A stretch of 64,000 nt of DNA from NCBI GenBank assembly GCA_029959085.1, contig JARWIR010000002.1:78086224-78150223 (forward strand). The letters are read 5' to 3'. The notes beneath the pieces were generated by a model. That model was not told where the DNA came from. It saw nothing but the letters and a program-made list of their open reading frames with translations, and ran no database searches. Position 1 is the stretch's first letter, and every line of letters starts with the position of its first letter. This stretch comes from Nemophila menziesii (lineage: Eukaryota; Streptophyta; Magnoliopsida; Boraginales; Hydrophyllaceae). The position numbers and the translations under genes are program-made. Below, in pieces: positions 20,600 through 32,303 of the stretch.

Positions 20600-23250
20600 T
20601 TTTATCCTTTTCAGATCTTCTAGCCGAAAACATGCCATTCTGTTAGCCACCCATGGGACATCTCCCACCCGCAATTCAAGCCGTGAGATTCTAACCAGAT
20701 GCGGGTATGTACAAATTCATACAGATATATGATGCATATGTCACTCCAGGAGTTACTCAAGAATATATGTATTTTACTATGTTCCTATTTTTCCCTTACT
20801 ATAGGATCTAGTGAGTGGTATGATCAACAACAACATGAATAAATCACTACTTGGGATCAATTACGAATTGGGTTTTCCTATTGGCATTATCTTCAAAGCG
20901 TTAGATTGAGTAGACAACTTGATTTAGTAGGTTTCCAACAAGAAAGAGGAAAAGCCGTAGGGGTTGCTTGGTCTCGTTTCCAATCACTACGTAGAAATTG
21001 TCCACTACACGGGTATTCATTAGAGTTACAATTGGGAATCTTTTGTCGTAGTTTAGATAAAGCCACCAAATAAAAGGTTGGTACGATGTGTGGAGGTGGT
21101 TTTATGTGGTTTTATGGATCTGACCGTGAAGAATGAATGAGTTGGCAGCCATCAAGATCACCAGTTCGGTTTTTCAAAAAATGTACCTTGAATGTAGAAG
21201 CAGAAACAACTTTAAATGCAAGGATTGCTTCTCAGAGTACAAGATTAAATAGATATCTGTATCCAACACACAAGTTAATGTTCATGTGGCACAAGAAGTC
21301 AAGAACCATAAAAATATGACCAATGGGGTCTTTATTTTAGGTCTTCAAATCCAGATTTGAAGACCCAATTAAAGACCCATTGTTAAAATTGGGTCTTCAA
21401 ATCATTGTCAACGCCAAAGGTTTAGTTTTAAATTTAAGTCTTTATATGAAAAATACTAATAATTATATACATTATTTTGATTTCATAATTTATATTAATA
21501 AATTAATTTAATGTTTTTAATTTTTATTTAAATAATAATTTTTTTATTAATATTTTGATGTAACAAAAAATTAAATGTGGATATATATTTAAATTATATA
21601 TAAAAATTGGTTGAAAATCTTATGTTTAATTTAAAAATCATGCTTAAATTTGAAAATTATATTTAATTTTAATTTTTTTATTTAAATTTAAAAAATATAT
21701 TTGTTGTCATATTTATTTAATGTTATTTTATCATTTTATATAATTTTAATACTAAAACTTACAAATATCTCATTAAATAAATCATAACACCTATATTAAT
21801 AATTAAATAAAATAAAATATAATTCATTAATTACTTAAATCCATACCATTTTAATTTATTAAACCACTCTAATCTAATTTATTTTTTAATCAGCTAATTA
21901 ACTACTTAATGTTCTTACTTCAAAATTAATAAATATCTCTAATCTATCATATACTAATTTGTATTAATAATCCAATCTAATTTAGTCCATAATAATTTTT
22001 CTAATCTCAAAACCAATTATAATCAAGCTCACTAAAATAGTTTATTCAATTATTAACCTAAATATATAAATAAACTTTCTTTTGATGTCCTATAAATAAA
22101 TCTATTTTAATTTTTATTTTACTTTTTTAAATTAAATCTACACTTTTTGTAATTTGACAAAATACCAAATATGTATACAACTAGCTATATTTGACAAAAT
22201 TTATACATATGTAGTCTTTATCTCTATATGTGGAGAGTCTTCAAAAACACCAGTGGTGTTGCCTTTTAATCTATTTTTACTTTTGGGTCTTCAAATATAA
22301 CATTTGAAGATCTCATTGGTCATGCTCTAAATATGTCACAGTTATGGGGCAAGTGATCATATTTGTGAAGATTGTCCTCATAATCCGGAATCTGTGTGCT
22401 TCATCAATAATCGAGGTAACTACTACTCGAGTGGTCAAGGATATGGTAATCAAATCAGGAACCATCCAAGATTTCAATATTCTGATCCGCAAGGGGCTGC
22501 TAATCCATGAAACTATCAACCAAGGTCCCAAGGCAACAATTATCATTCAAGACAACAAAACAGATACCAAGGAGGTCAAGCTCCTCAAAAATCCGTGTAT
22601 GATGCTTATACGGATACTTTGGCTCAGAAAGCACTTCCTTCCCGTCCACAAGAAGGTGCACTTACTGCATCTGATTTAAACATCACTTTGAACCAATTAA
22701 TGGCAGTGTCAACCGATAAATCAACCAAAATTGAAGAGACATTGAATTCACATACCGCGTCCTTGAAAATTTTGGAGAATCAGATATATAAAATCGCCAA
22801 CTGTATAAATGTGCGAGGTCAAGGACAACTCCTAAGCAACACAGAAAATCCTTTAAGTAAGGAAACATGCAATGTTGTTGCATTAATGAGTGGAAAGCAA
22901 TTACCACCAGCACCCTTCCCCGTCATAAAAGAGAAAGAAACAACAAGAAAAACCAAGACGGTGAAAGATGTGGTGGAAAAGGAAGTTGAACCAGCTGTAG
23001 TTGAGGAAGAAATTTAGAAGGTTCCGGAAAAGAAGAAAGATGGTGTGGTTATAGAGAATCGTCCTCCACCATTCCCTCCGAGAGTTCAGAAGAAAGATGA
23101 TGAGAAAGAATTTCAAAAATTCATGAATGTAGATCGTAAGCTCAACATCAACTTACCATTTTTTGATGCCATTAAAAAGATGCCTAAGTATTCAAAATCC
23201 AGAAAGATGTGCTATCCAACAAGCGAAAATATTTTTAGTGAGAGATGGTA
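20600..23250 (+). pseudogene. Athila-like gypsy gag, split by a MITE
   Basis: Gag pieces can be read in shifting frames. A capsid region around 20790-21080 includes SSEWYDQQ..E*ITTWDQLR and later AWSRFQSLRRNCPLHG. A second part follows the MITE: a damaged zinc knuckle, CHSYGASDHICEDCP at about 22334-22378, in which the second Cys is Tyr. A Gln/Asn-rich stretch and a basic/acidic tail come after it to about 23250. Stops and frameshifts are frequent. Order and motifs fit the long gag of Athila elements. The interruption at 21317-22322 separates capsid from knuckle, so the insertion hit a formerly continuous gene. Confidence 0.75.
21317..22322. mobile_element. MITE-like insertion inside gypsy gag (about 1.0 kb)
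   Basis: The left end TGACCAATGGGGTCTTT and the right end, read in reverse, TGACCAATGAGATCTTC are inverted copies. Both are followed by ATTTGAAGACCCAA-type text. The interior is very AT-rich and non-coding. AATATG occurs just outside or at both edges (AAAAATATG on the left, TAAATATG on the right), so a short target duplication is likely but its exact length is unclear. The superfamily (Harbinger or hAT) is undetermined. Confidence 0.65.
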
Positions 23251-23279
23251 GGTTTTCCAGAAGAGTGTAGTGTGATTTA

Positions 23280-23790
23280 GCAGAGTAAGTTACCACCTAA
23301 ATTGGTTGATCTTGGGAGTTTTAATATTCCCATTTCGATTGGTGAGGAGTGGCATGGAAGAGCTCTATATGATTTGGGTGCGAGCATTAATCTCATGCCG
23401 AGATCAGTTTTTGAGAAGTTAAAGATAGGAAGAGCAGGTCCTACCACCGTGGTCTTGTAAATGAATGATGGATCTCTCGCTCATCCTGTGGGAAAGGTGG
23501 AAGATGACCTCGTCAAAGCAGGTAGTTTTATTTTTCCATTTGATTTCATTATAATTGACTACAACGTGGATAGAAATGTCCCCGTTATTTTGGGAAGACC
23601 ATTCCTAGCCACGAGGCATACTCTTATTGATGTAGAAAATAGAGAATTGATCATGCATGTTCAAAACAAGAAGGTAAAGTTCAACGTGTTTAGGGCAATG
23701 AAGTTTCCTTATTCTAAGGAAGATTGTTTCTGTATGGATGTCATTGATCATGCCACACAAGAGGTATTCGATGAATGAACTTTGATGATG
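23280..23790 (+). pseudogene. Athila-like gypsy aspartic protease region
   Basis: The order LPPKLVDLGSFNIPISIG, then ALYDLGASINLMP, then VILGRPFLAT is the retropepsin of this lineage. DLGAS replaces the canonical D[ST]GA, but the catalytic Asp is present. One stop (at 23458) interrupts it between the flap region and ILGRPFL. It continues into the gypsy RT region downstream. Confidence 0.8.
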
Positions 23791-23989
23791 TCTTGCAGGC
23801 TGCCCTAACACTTGACTTGCCTGAGATGATGGAAGAGCTTGCCAAAACTGTGGCAACTCTAAATTCTGAAAATGTGAAACCTAGGCGTCTCACCTATGAA
23901 CCAGTGAGAGAATCGGGGAGATTGAGCCTCAAAAGAAACCATCCATTGAGTCTCCTCCGAAACTTGAATAAAAACCACTCTCGTTATAC

Positions 23990-24940
23990 TTGAGGTATTT
24001 TTATTTGGGTACCAATGATACTTTACCTGTTATTGTTTTAGCTAATTTAACAGGTCCTCAAGAAGACAAACTGTTGCGTATACTCTATGCTCACAAAGAG
24101 GCAATATGGTGGACTATTGATGATATCAAAGGTATTAGTCCAACCATTTTCCAACACAAAATCGTTCTCGAAGATGAGAGTGCATGCTCAGTTGAAGGGA
24201 AAAGAAGATTGATGCCAATGATGAAGGAGGTGGTCAGAAAAGAGGTGATAAAGTTACTAGATGCGGGGATCATTTCCCATATCTAGTAGCGAATGGGTGA
24301 GTCCGGTTCAATGCATACCAAAAAGGGTGGTATTTGATAACCTTTGTTGGTTGGAGAGTGTGTATGGATTACTGTAAGTTGAACAAGCCCACTAGAAAAT
24401 ATCATTTTCCTTTTACATTCATAGATCAGATGTTGGACAATCTAGCAAGGAAAGAGTACTATTGGTTTCTTGATGGATACTCAAGGTACAATCAAATATC
24501 CGTAGACCTGGAGGACCAGCACAAAACCACTTTTACATGTCCCTTTGGCACCTTTCCCTTTTGAAGTATTCCATTTGGATTATGTAATGCACCTGCTACT
24601 TTCCAACGTTGCATGATGGCGATATTTGGGGATATGATCGATTAGTTCTTTGAGGTATTTATGGATGACTTTTTCGTTTTTGGTGATATCTTCGATGATT
24701 GTTTGCAAAATCTAGAAAAGGTGTTAATTCGATGCAAGGAAACTGATTTGGTTTTGAATTGGGAGAAATGTCACTTCGTGGTTCGTGAAGGGATTATGTT
24801 GAGACATAAGGTTTTGAGTATAGGTTTGGAGGTTGATCGTGCAAAGATAGAAGTGATCAAGACTCTTCCACCTCCTATATCTGTTAAAGGGGTGAGAAGT
24901 TTGTGGTCACGCCGGGATTTACCGTCGCTTCATTAAAGAC
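23990..24940 (+). pseudogene. Athila-like gypsy reverse transcriptase
   Basis: RT blocks appear in order: a start region around HKIVLEDESACSVEGKRRL, RVCMDYCKLNKPTRK, then FLDGYSRYNQISVDLEDQHK, CPFGTFPF, and FMDDFFVFGD, which is the YMDD-box equivalent with both Asp present. The region ends with GLEVDRAKIEVIKTLPPP. Frames change near 24290-24335 and 24565-24660, with stops (e.g. after CPFGTFPF), so no continuous polyprotein can be made. Confidence 0.85.
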
Positions 24941-25460
24941 TTCTCCAAGATCGCCAAGCCATTTTGCAACTTACTCAGGAAGGACACCAAATTCCTTTTT
25001 GATGAAGCTTGTATGGCAGCATTTTCGGAAATCAACACTCCTATTGTAGTTCCCCCTGATTAGAACATTCTATTCGAGGTTATGTGTGATGCTAGTGATC
25101 TTGCTATGGGTGTAGTGTTGGGTCAGCATAAAAAGAAGGTAATTTATACCATTTATTATGCCAGTAAGACGTTCACAAGTGCTCAAGTAAATTATATCGT
25201 AACCGAGAAGAAATTGTTAGCTATTGTATATGCTTTTGATAAGTTGCGTTCCTACCTCCTTGGGAAAAAATTATCGTATACACAATCATTCTGCAATTAA
25301 ATACATGATGGAAAAGAAGGATGCGAAGCCGCGTTTGATTATATGAGTATTGTTGTTGCAAGAGTTTAGTTTAGAGATTCGAGATCGAAAGGGAAGTGAA
25401 AATCAGGTTGCAGATCATTTGTCGTGTCTTGAGGGTTTTAAATTTAACATTGGACTATAG
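24940..25460 (+). pseudogene. Athila-like gypsy RNase H region
   Basis: CDASDLAMGVVLGQ starts the RNase H domain, with its first catalytic Asp. YYASKTFTSAQVNY.VTEKKLLAIVYA follows, with the catalytic Glu in TEKKLL. The later ENQVADHLS block closes the domain near 25410-25430. A frameshift lies after SYLLG. Position and order match the pol gene upstream. Confidence 0.8.
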
Positions 25461-25559
25461 TTGGTCAATGAGGTATTTTCTGATGAGAGTTTGTTTATGG
25501 TGACCGCAACTGGTACTCCTTGGTATGCAGATATACAGAATCTCATTGTGAGTGGAGCT

Positions 25560-26820
25560 TTCCTCGAGGTGTTTAACTCACAAGAGAGGAAGAGGAAACA
25601 ATTCTTCTAGGAAGATCATTTCCTCTTCAAAGTGTGTAGTGATCAGATGGTTTGAAGATTCATACCTGAAGGTAAAGTCTGTGCGATAGTTGCAAGTTGT
25701 CCTGATTCACCTTACAGAGGGCACTTCCAAGGCGATCGCACAGCTGCAAAGGTACTCCACTCTGGGTTTTATTGGGCCCACTTCACATAAAGATTGTCAT
25801 GCATATGTCAAAGAGTGTCACATTCCAATTCACCGGTAATATATCGAAGAAAAATGAGATGCCATATAATAATGTTCTTGAATTTGAGATATTTGATGTA
25901 TGGGTCCATTTGTACCATCTAATGGAAATCGGTACATCCTACTAGATGTTGATTATGTGTCCAAGTGGGTATAGGTTGTAGCTCTACCATCGAATGATTC
26001 GCGAGTGGTGATAAATTTTTGAAATCACACATCTTCACGAGACATGGGACGCCCTAAGTTATTATCAGTGACGGAGGAACACATTTCGTTAACAGGTACT
26101 TGAAAGCGGTTTTAGAGAAGTATGGGTTGAGACATCGAGTATCTACTACTTATCACCTTCAAACAAATGGTCAAGTTGAGGTCTCTAATCGAGAGACAAA
26201 ATTCGTTCTAGAGAAGACAGTGGGACCAATACGTAAGGATTGGTCAATGAAGTTAGATGATGCATTATGGGCATATCGTACTGCATTCAAAACGCCCATT
26301 GGTGTATCTTCGTATCGCACGGTGTATGGTAAGGCTTGTCACTTACCTCTTGAGCTTGAATTAGGTGCATATTGGGCGATAGCGGAGTTGAACTTAGATC
26401 CTATCCTATCTAGAGGGAATAGAATGATGAAACTGAATGAACTTGATGAGTTTCAGTTACATGCCTAGGAGAATGCTAAGATTTACAAGGAAAGGACAAA
26501 GAGATGGCATGATAACCGAAGTCGTGAGAAGAGGTTCGAAGTTGGACATAAGGTTTTTAGATATAACTCTAAGTTAAGTAATTATCTAGGGAAGTTGAGA
26601 TCGAAGTGGTCAACTCCTTATGTTGTGACGAAGGTGAGGCCTCATGGAGCTATAGAGATCGAACATCCAACTGAGCACCGCACCTTCTTGGTAAACGGGC
26701 ATTGATTGAAAGTCTATCATGGATGCAAGGATACCAATTGCAAGGAAGATCCACATCCAGGGGAGGTCATGTACCTCCTTGAAGTTACATAAGCGTGAGA
26801 GGTAACCCGTCAAAGCTTAA
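25560..26820 (+). pseudogene. Athila-like gypsy integrase
   Basis: A damaged zinc-binding start and a DDE core region are recognisable (GTSY.MLIMCPSG-like text near 25930). The best part is the frame at 26100-26468: [30 protein letters not shown], then [21 protein letters not shown] and [12 protein letters not shown], all typical of Athila-group integrases. The chain then reaches NHRFK-like C-terminal text to about 26800. Several stops are present; it was inactivated long ago. Confidence 0.8.
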
Positions 26821-26959
26821 CGACGTTAAACAAAATCCATTTTTATTATATCATAGTTTAATGCTTTATGTCTTTCAATTCGTAGTGTATAATGGAGTAA
26901 TTTGATGTGTATTAGTGTAAATTTTTAAGAAATATGAAAGGTTAGAGTGTTTATTTATG

Positions 26960-27590
26960 TTTACAGGTGTTAAGACTTAAGTTTGGGGTGTTAGGTGCGA
27001 AAGACGAAGCGCGTTTGCGTGAAAAAATGGTCTTCAAACACAGGCAACAACTAGGAACCCGGTTGCTACCAAAAGGGAACCCAGTTAGCGTCTGTTGACC
27101 AGCCACGTAGACGCAACTAAAAAGTTCGTCAACGACTTTTGACGTTCGCGATGGGGAACCCGGTTGCTAGCAAACAGGAACCCGGTTGCTACCAAACAGG
27201 AACCCGGTTGGAGCGCTGTTTTTTCCCCAACTCACTGGATGATGGCCCTCTACACGCAATTCGAGGGTGCGAAAAAAATAATTTGAGGAATCACAACCGG
27301 GAACCTGGTTGCTACCAAACGGGAACCCAGACTGTGTGCTGATTGATAGTCGAGCTACTAGATGATTGTCGATTATACACAATTTGTGGGTGCGAAAGAA
27401 GGAGAGTAACTGGGAACCCGTCTCTACCAAACAGGAACCTGGTTGATGAAGGCAAGCTACTGGATATTGACAGCTTTCAGGCAACTCGAAGTTGCAAAAT
27501 CAAAAAAAATATTTTGCGCGAATAAACGAGACAACAGGGTACCCGGTCACTACCAAACAAGAACCCAGTTTAGGCCTTGTAAATCGGCAG
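26960..27590 (+). repeat. GAACCCGG-rich repeat block after gypsy pol
   Basis: The unit GGAACCCGGTTGCTACCAAAC, then GGAACCCGG, recurs in variants at about 27055, 27157, 27300, 27411 and 27537. Each is followed by a CTACTGGATGATGG..TACACGCAATT..GGGTGCGAAA-like spacer, giving loose units of 100-140 bases. The block lies between integrase and the LTR-like block, the place of the env-like or 3' untranslated region in Athila. The start has an AAGTTTGGGGTG polypurine-like text at 26978. Frames over it are repeat artefacts. Confidence 0.7.
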
Positions 27591-27949
27591 AAACCTAATC
27601 CGTAAGGGATTTTGCCTTTTCATTTGCCTTCTTCCACAAGAAACACCATAATTATGACCCCAAGCTCTATATAGACCCAAAATCCATCATCATAACACCA
27701 CAAAATCATCAAATCTTCCCTCTATATGCCACAAAAACACACAATCGTCTCATAAATCTTTCCAAGACACCATTAAATCTACACTTTTATCCAAAAATTT
27801 TCCTTCCTCAAAGCTTATACCTTAGCAATTATACCTTTCCAATACCATTACATACTCATTACCCATCTCATATAACACCACAATTTTTATTTTTCCATTC
27901 TCAAAACATATTAAATTCTTAACTTTCCTCTAGTTTTTGAATCGTTGAA

Positions 27950-29510
27950 GTTTTGAGTTTGGGGTTGTTTAAGATAACAAACAAGATGATGTCCCGCCTT
28001 GTGAAATTATATTTAATAGTATGAGACATCTATCCTTCGGGGTTTTTGAGTCTAAAGTTGAGATTTTGTCCCATTATTTGATATATTTCGTCTCTTAGGC
28101 TAATGTTAATGATTCTCATGTTTTTGGAGCATTTTGAGATGTTTTGTACTTTATATGTGAAACTCATAAGAACACGTGGGGTCCAATAACTAATGAAATA
28201 GAAAGGATTCAGAAAAGTGGAGATAAACTTCCAAGGAAGTGAAAAGAGACAAAATAGTAGCCCGAGAAGTCAAGAGTTGACTTGATGCTCAAGAAACGAA
28301 GGTTTTAGGATTAGGCCGAAATCTTGGAATTGACACCCAAAATTATTCGAGAAGAGTATGGAGCTGATTTATAGACCGTTGGAAAGATATTGGTAACACG
28401 AACGTGTGGGAAAAACTGAGCATGATTCGGAGTTCGGAAGGTCGAGTTATGATTTTTTTTGTGACCCACGGGTGACATACATGCATAAAACCGGGAATTC
28501 TACATATTTAAGTAGTTTTATCCCGTTGAGTAAGCCCATCTAGTATGGGTCACGAATTTAGGAGCTATAAAAACCTTTTTCTTTCATTTCTTCCAGGATA
28601 ACTCATAACAACATATCAAGGGGAGTAAAAGCTCGAGAAGAGGAGATTGGGAAGAGGGCTTCAACTTCATCTTCATCTTAATCTTCAAGTTTCATCATTC
28701 TCACCAAAATATTGTAATTTCCTTCTTCTTATTATTTCCTTTAGTTATTCCATGCTAGGTTATTTTATTTTGTTTTGTTTTATTATATTTTCCTATAAGT
28801 ATGAGCTGAATCCCTAATTGAGTTTGGGGATTGATGAAACCCTAAATTACTTTTGGGCATTTTATTGTAATTAGGGGGAAATTAGCTTAATTAAAATTGA
28901 TGTTGATATGTTTATCTTCACCTTATATTGAATTATAATGATTAATTTGGCCAATTGATTGATTATCTTTTATCCTCGAATTACACCCCGAGAGGGGGGG
29001 GGGGGGGGTTTAAGAGTAGATCTAGGTAAATTGAGAGTGTATTATCCTATTGAATCGCGAGATCTTAGATGATGCATAGCCGCTATGTGGGTATAAGTTT
29101 TTAGCACTTTAGAGGGTATCTTTGGTCCACCCGGGAGGAGTTCCATATCCTTGAGAGTAGAACAATAATCACCTGGGAGGGGTTTATTATTATTGTGGAA
29201 TCCTGGTTAATGTACACTTATCAATCTTTCCCTAATTAGATATAATTTCCCAATTATTGAATTTAGGTGAATTCAGTTGACCCAGACTCAACTTCTCACC
29301 TTATAATCTAGTTTTTGCATATCAAGTCCTTTACTTTTGTAGTAGTTTAAGTGTAATCCAATCCATATTTCCTATTTTGTTTATTTTCGCATAACGAATT
29401 ATTCTTAACCAAATTAAAGAACAAAATTAGCCTTTCTAATCCCTTGGGACGCGAATCTCGATCTTTCGAAGAACTACTTGGTCAAATTCCGTATACATGT
29501 GGATTGACGA
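27950..29510 (+). repeat. LTR-like block with promoter
   Basis: It follows a GAGTTTGGGGTT purine-rich text (about 27954). It contains GACACCCAAAAT, a TATA-box CTATAAAAACC at 28567-28577, a CATCTTCATCTTAATCTTC leader and a CACCCCGAGAGG..GGTTTAAGAGTAGAT block. It ends near CCGTATACATGTGGATTGACG (about 29490-29510). This architecture is that of a gypsy LTR. It is clearly diverged from the LTR fragment at 20230-20481, so it may belong to another element. A run of 15 G at 28994-29008 lies inside. Boundaries are approximate. Confidence 0.5.
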
Positions 29511-29579
29511 CACAAGAACAATTCCTTATGATATGATCGAAAGATGAGAAATAATACAAGGTCAAAGAATTCTCTTGGG

Positions 29580-30135
29580 CAACTTCAGAGAAAGCAATTG
29601 AAATTACGGATTTGAGTTCTAGGCATATGGTTGGAGACGTCAAGAATTTGAAGAGAAAAGAGAACCCAAGTAAGACACCACATGAAGAAGCTATCTTGGA
29701 AGAGGATAAAAGTGAGGGACCAATTGCGAGTGAGCCCATGAAGGAAAAAAGATCTGTTCAAAGAAATATGATGGCTACAAGGCCAAAGAAAGTGTTTGTG
29801 AGTTGTAAAATCAAGTTCGTGAACCGGTTGCTACTTTAAAGTTTGGTGAAGAAAAAGGACTTCCAACAGGTATTATGAACGCTGAATTCAAAGATTTTGT
29901 AGTGACCTATGACGAGTTTGGATGGAATGAGTTGAGAAAAAGTAGTCTGGAGTATATTCCCACCATGGTTCGAAAATTTTATGAAGAGTTGGTTTTTGCT
30001 AATGGAGACACAATTCAATTACACAAAAAGGTAGTTCCTTTCTCAATAGAACATATTAGTGAGATGTTTAAATTACCAAACTTGAAGGGTCCATGCAAAT
30101 ACCATGAAGCAATTAATGATGATAACTTGGAATAG
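29580..30135 (+). pseudogene. Retrotransposon-associated protein (putative plant transposon domain)
   Basis: One frame at 29612-29815 gives a Lys/Glu-rich leader (KRKENPSKTPHEEA). After a frameshift near 29815, the frame running to the stop at 30133-30135 reads GEEKGLPTGIMNAEFKDF, then W.ELRKSSLEYIPTMVRKFYEEL, then KKVVPFSIEHISEMFKLPN. The last part resembles the domain found at the start of many plant gypsy-borne ORFs (E...F..W..L..P....VREFYAN followed by V.G..V.F....I...L.LP). It is a fragment; no downstream gag was found. Confidence 0.5.
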
Positions 30136-30309
30136 AAATCGTTTTACAATTAAGTCTTGATTCGTGGGCGAGAACCCATACCCGAAGGAGAGAGATATTA
30201 AAGAGAGCTCAAAGATACCCAAATACTAAAATATCCTTACTAACACTAAAAGACAAAAAGATGATGTCACTGTTCATCTCTCTCCACTACCACACCTATC
30301 TTCGACCAC

Positions 30310-30540
30310 CGACCTCCGGTTGCCAGAAAAATGCAGAGTATCGGAAAAAAATTGACGAGTTTTATAAAAAAATGACAAGTTTCTAAAAAATTGATGAGTT
30401 TCTACTAAAATTGATGAGTTTTGTACAAAAAATGATGAGTTTGCTACAAAAAAAGTAGAGTATTCTATAAAAAAAGTAGAGTATTCTAGATAAAACTAGA
30501 GTATTATTTAGAAAAAGATGAGTATCACTTCTACAACACT
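30310..30540. repeat. Short tandem repeat (TGATGAGTTT / GTAGAGTATTCT units)
   Basis: Two related series of about 20-25-base units occur. AAAATTGATGAGTTT occurs about five times from 30345 to 30445, then AAAAAGTAGAGTATTCT three to four times to about 30525. This is non-coding low-complexity DNA. Confidence 0.75.
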
Positions 30541-30664
30541 TTTATTACAAAAAGAAAAGAAAAAACTAATTACAAAATCTATTGAACAAAAGAAAATTAG
30601 AAAAGCCTAATTACGACATAAAAAATTTAAAAAAAAGGTCCAAATATATCTGGTTTGACCAGAT

Positions 30665-31400
30665 CTTATAAAAAAAATGATGCTCGATCACTGTTGCTTC
30701 CAGCGAATCAGATCTGGTTATGACACCACCACCACCACCACCATTGTTTCCCGAGCTCCGAACTGCTGCACAAGACACCACCACCGCCATGACTTGAACT
30801 TGGAATGGACACACGAAGCTCCTTCTCCTTCTTTTATGTCTTCTCCGGGGAGATCCAGCAGCACCAGCGAGCTCACCACCAGCTTAATCCTTCACTGCTG
30901 ACCTTCGAGCTTCCACTGCCGACCTTCGAACTTCGTTTCTCTTCTCCGTCGAACCATTATCTCTCAACGTAGCCATGTAAACAATGCTCCATGTCTTGGC
31001 TCCACTGCTCAATCTCATATCTGGCTCCACTGCTCCACTGATTCGCTGAGAAGAAGATCTCGCCATAGTGAAGCTTCTGCCGTGAGGTGGTGTTCTTGAC
31101 CTTCGGAGTTGCAGAAGACTCGTTTGGAGAAGCTTAGGAGTTGCAGAATATCTCGAGATGCAAACCAGGAGCGAAGTAGTGAAGGAGGAGGTCCGACCAT
31201 GGCTCCTCCTGCTGTTGTTTTCTTCTTGGTTGGTATTGTTGCTGCAGTGAAGGATGTCCGGCGAAGGAGTGAAGGAGGAGGTCGGCGATGGCTCCTGCTG
31301 CAGAAGATCTCGAGCGACTGCTTGGCTTCATGTCGAAGCTTCATGGAGCAGAGATTCTCATCTGAGTTGATAAAACAGAGAAAGGAGAGAGATTAGAGCT
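30665..31400 (+). other. GC-rich block with internal 91-base direct repeat, coding status unclear
   Basis: This block is clearly GC-richer than its surroundings, with overlapping frames on both strands. Two copies of GAAGGAGGAGGTC..CATGGCTCCT (about 31178-31213 and 31269-31303) lie 91 bases apart, and AGAAGATCTCG recurs several times. No domain is recognisable, and the predicted peptides are biased (Ser/Arg/Leu). It may be captured or duplicated gene sequence in an unrecognised element. I see no evidence for a functional protein. Confidence 0.3.
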
Positions 31401-31990
31401 AGGGTTTAAATAAAATAATTTCTAAAAATAACATATATATAAAAAATGAAAAATAAAAAGAGGTAATTTTGTAAATGGAGATTTTGCCTATAGTGTTAAA
31501 ATCTTATTAAGATTTTTAGTGAGAAGAGAAAAAAATGGGATTAGGTTAAGAATATGGAGTGGGTGTTCAACACCGATTAGTTCAAAATCTTTTATAAAAA
31601 TCAGAAAATTAACATAAAAGAATCTAGAACATAAAATCCTGAACAACATCATTGCAATCGACTGCTTTATTTGTTATAAAGTGAGTTAATCCCATCCCAC
31701 ACTAGTATTCTATAATTAGTTTCTTTTATTTTAGTTTTGATCACATTTTCAATTTTTTCCAAAGTTTAACTCAATCTATAAATTATTCTCAATCTTCCAA
31801 CAAATTTATAACTCCATTAAAATAAAGTTAGAACAACACTAATAGATCAGATTAATATGCGTAAAAGTGAAGTGGAGGAATGGAGTAGTACAATACCATA
31901 GCAGTGAGAAGTAGTACTTTTTTCATACTCTTTTACTCTTATAAGATCAATCATTAATTGAATGTCATAAGTTAACTCTATTTTTTATAA
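31400..31990. other. Upstream region of the DUF868 gene
   Basis: AT-rich with no frame; presumed promoter-proximal DNA of the following gene. Confidence 0.4.
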
Positions 31991-31996
31991 TATCTG

Positions 31997-32006
31997 CTTA
32001 TATAAG
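31997..32006 (+). promoter_or_regulatory. Candidate TATA box of the DUF868 gene
   Basis: CTTATATAAG lies about 300 bases before the start codon. With a transcription start roughly 30 bases downstream it would leave a leader of about 270 bases. This was read by eye; no other core element was confirmed. Confidence 0.4.
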
Positions 32007-32303
32007 ACGTGTATTAAATTTTCATTATGTTAGAGAGCTTTTTTTTTCTTTGTCAAATTTTTGTGTTAGAGAGCTAAAGAACTCAACCTTACAAGGTTTC
32101 ATCCCTCTGTCCAAAAAAAAAAAAGAAGGTTTGTATCTTATTCTTCTTTTTTTTGACGGTAATTTGTATCTTATTCTTCTATTCGTTGCCAAACTTGTAA
32201 GATTCTCTTTTAAATTTCGGAATATTTCCTCTTTTGATTATTCTTGGCATCTTCGATCTCTTGGTTTTTTGTCCATCTTCCCGAAGAAAATTGGCAAAAG
32301 GCA

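Noticed and set aside
30611..31344. Minus-strand frames over the GC-rich block
   Set aside because: Overlapping frames on both strands with biased composition and no domain; not supported as proteins.
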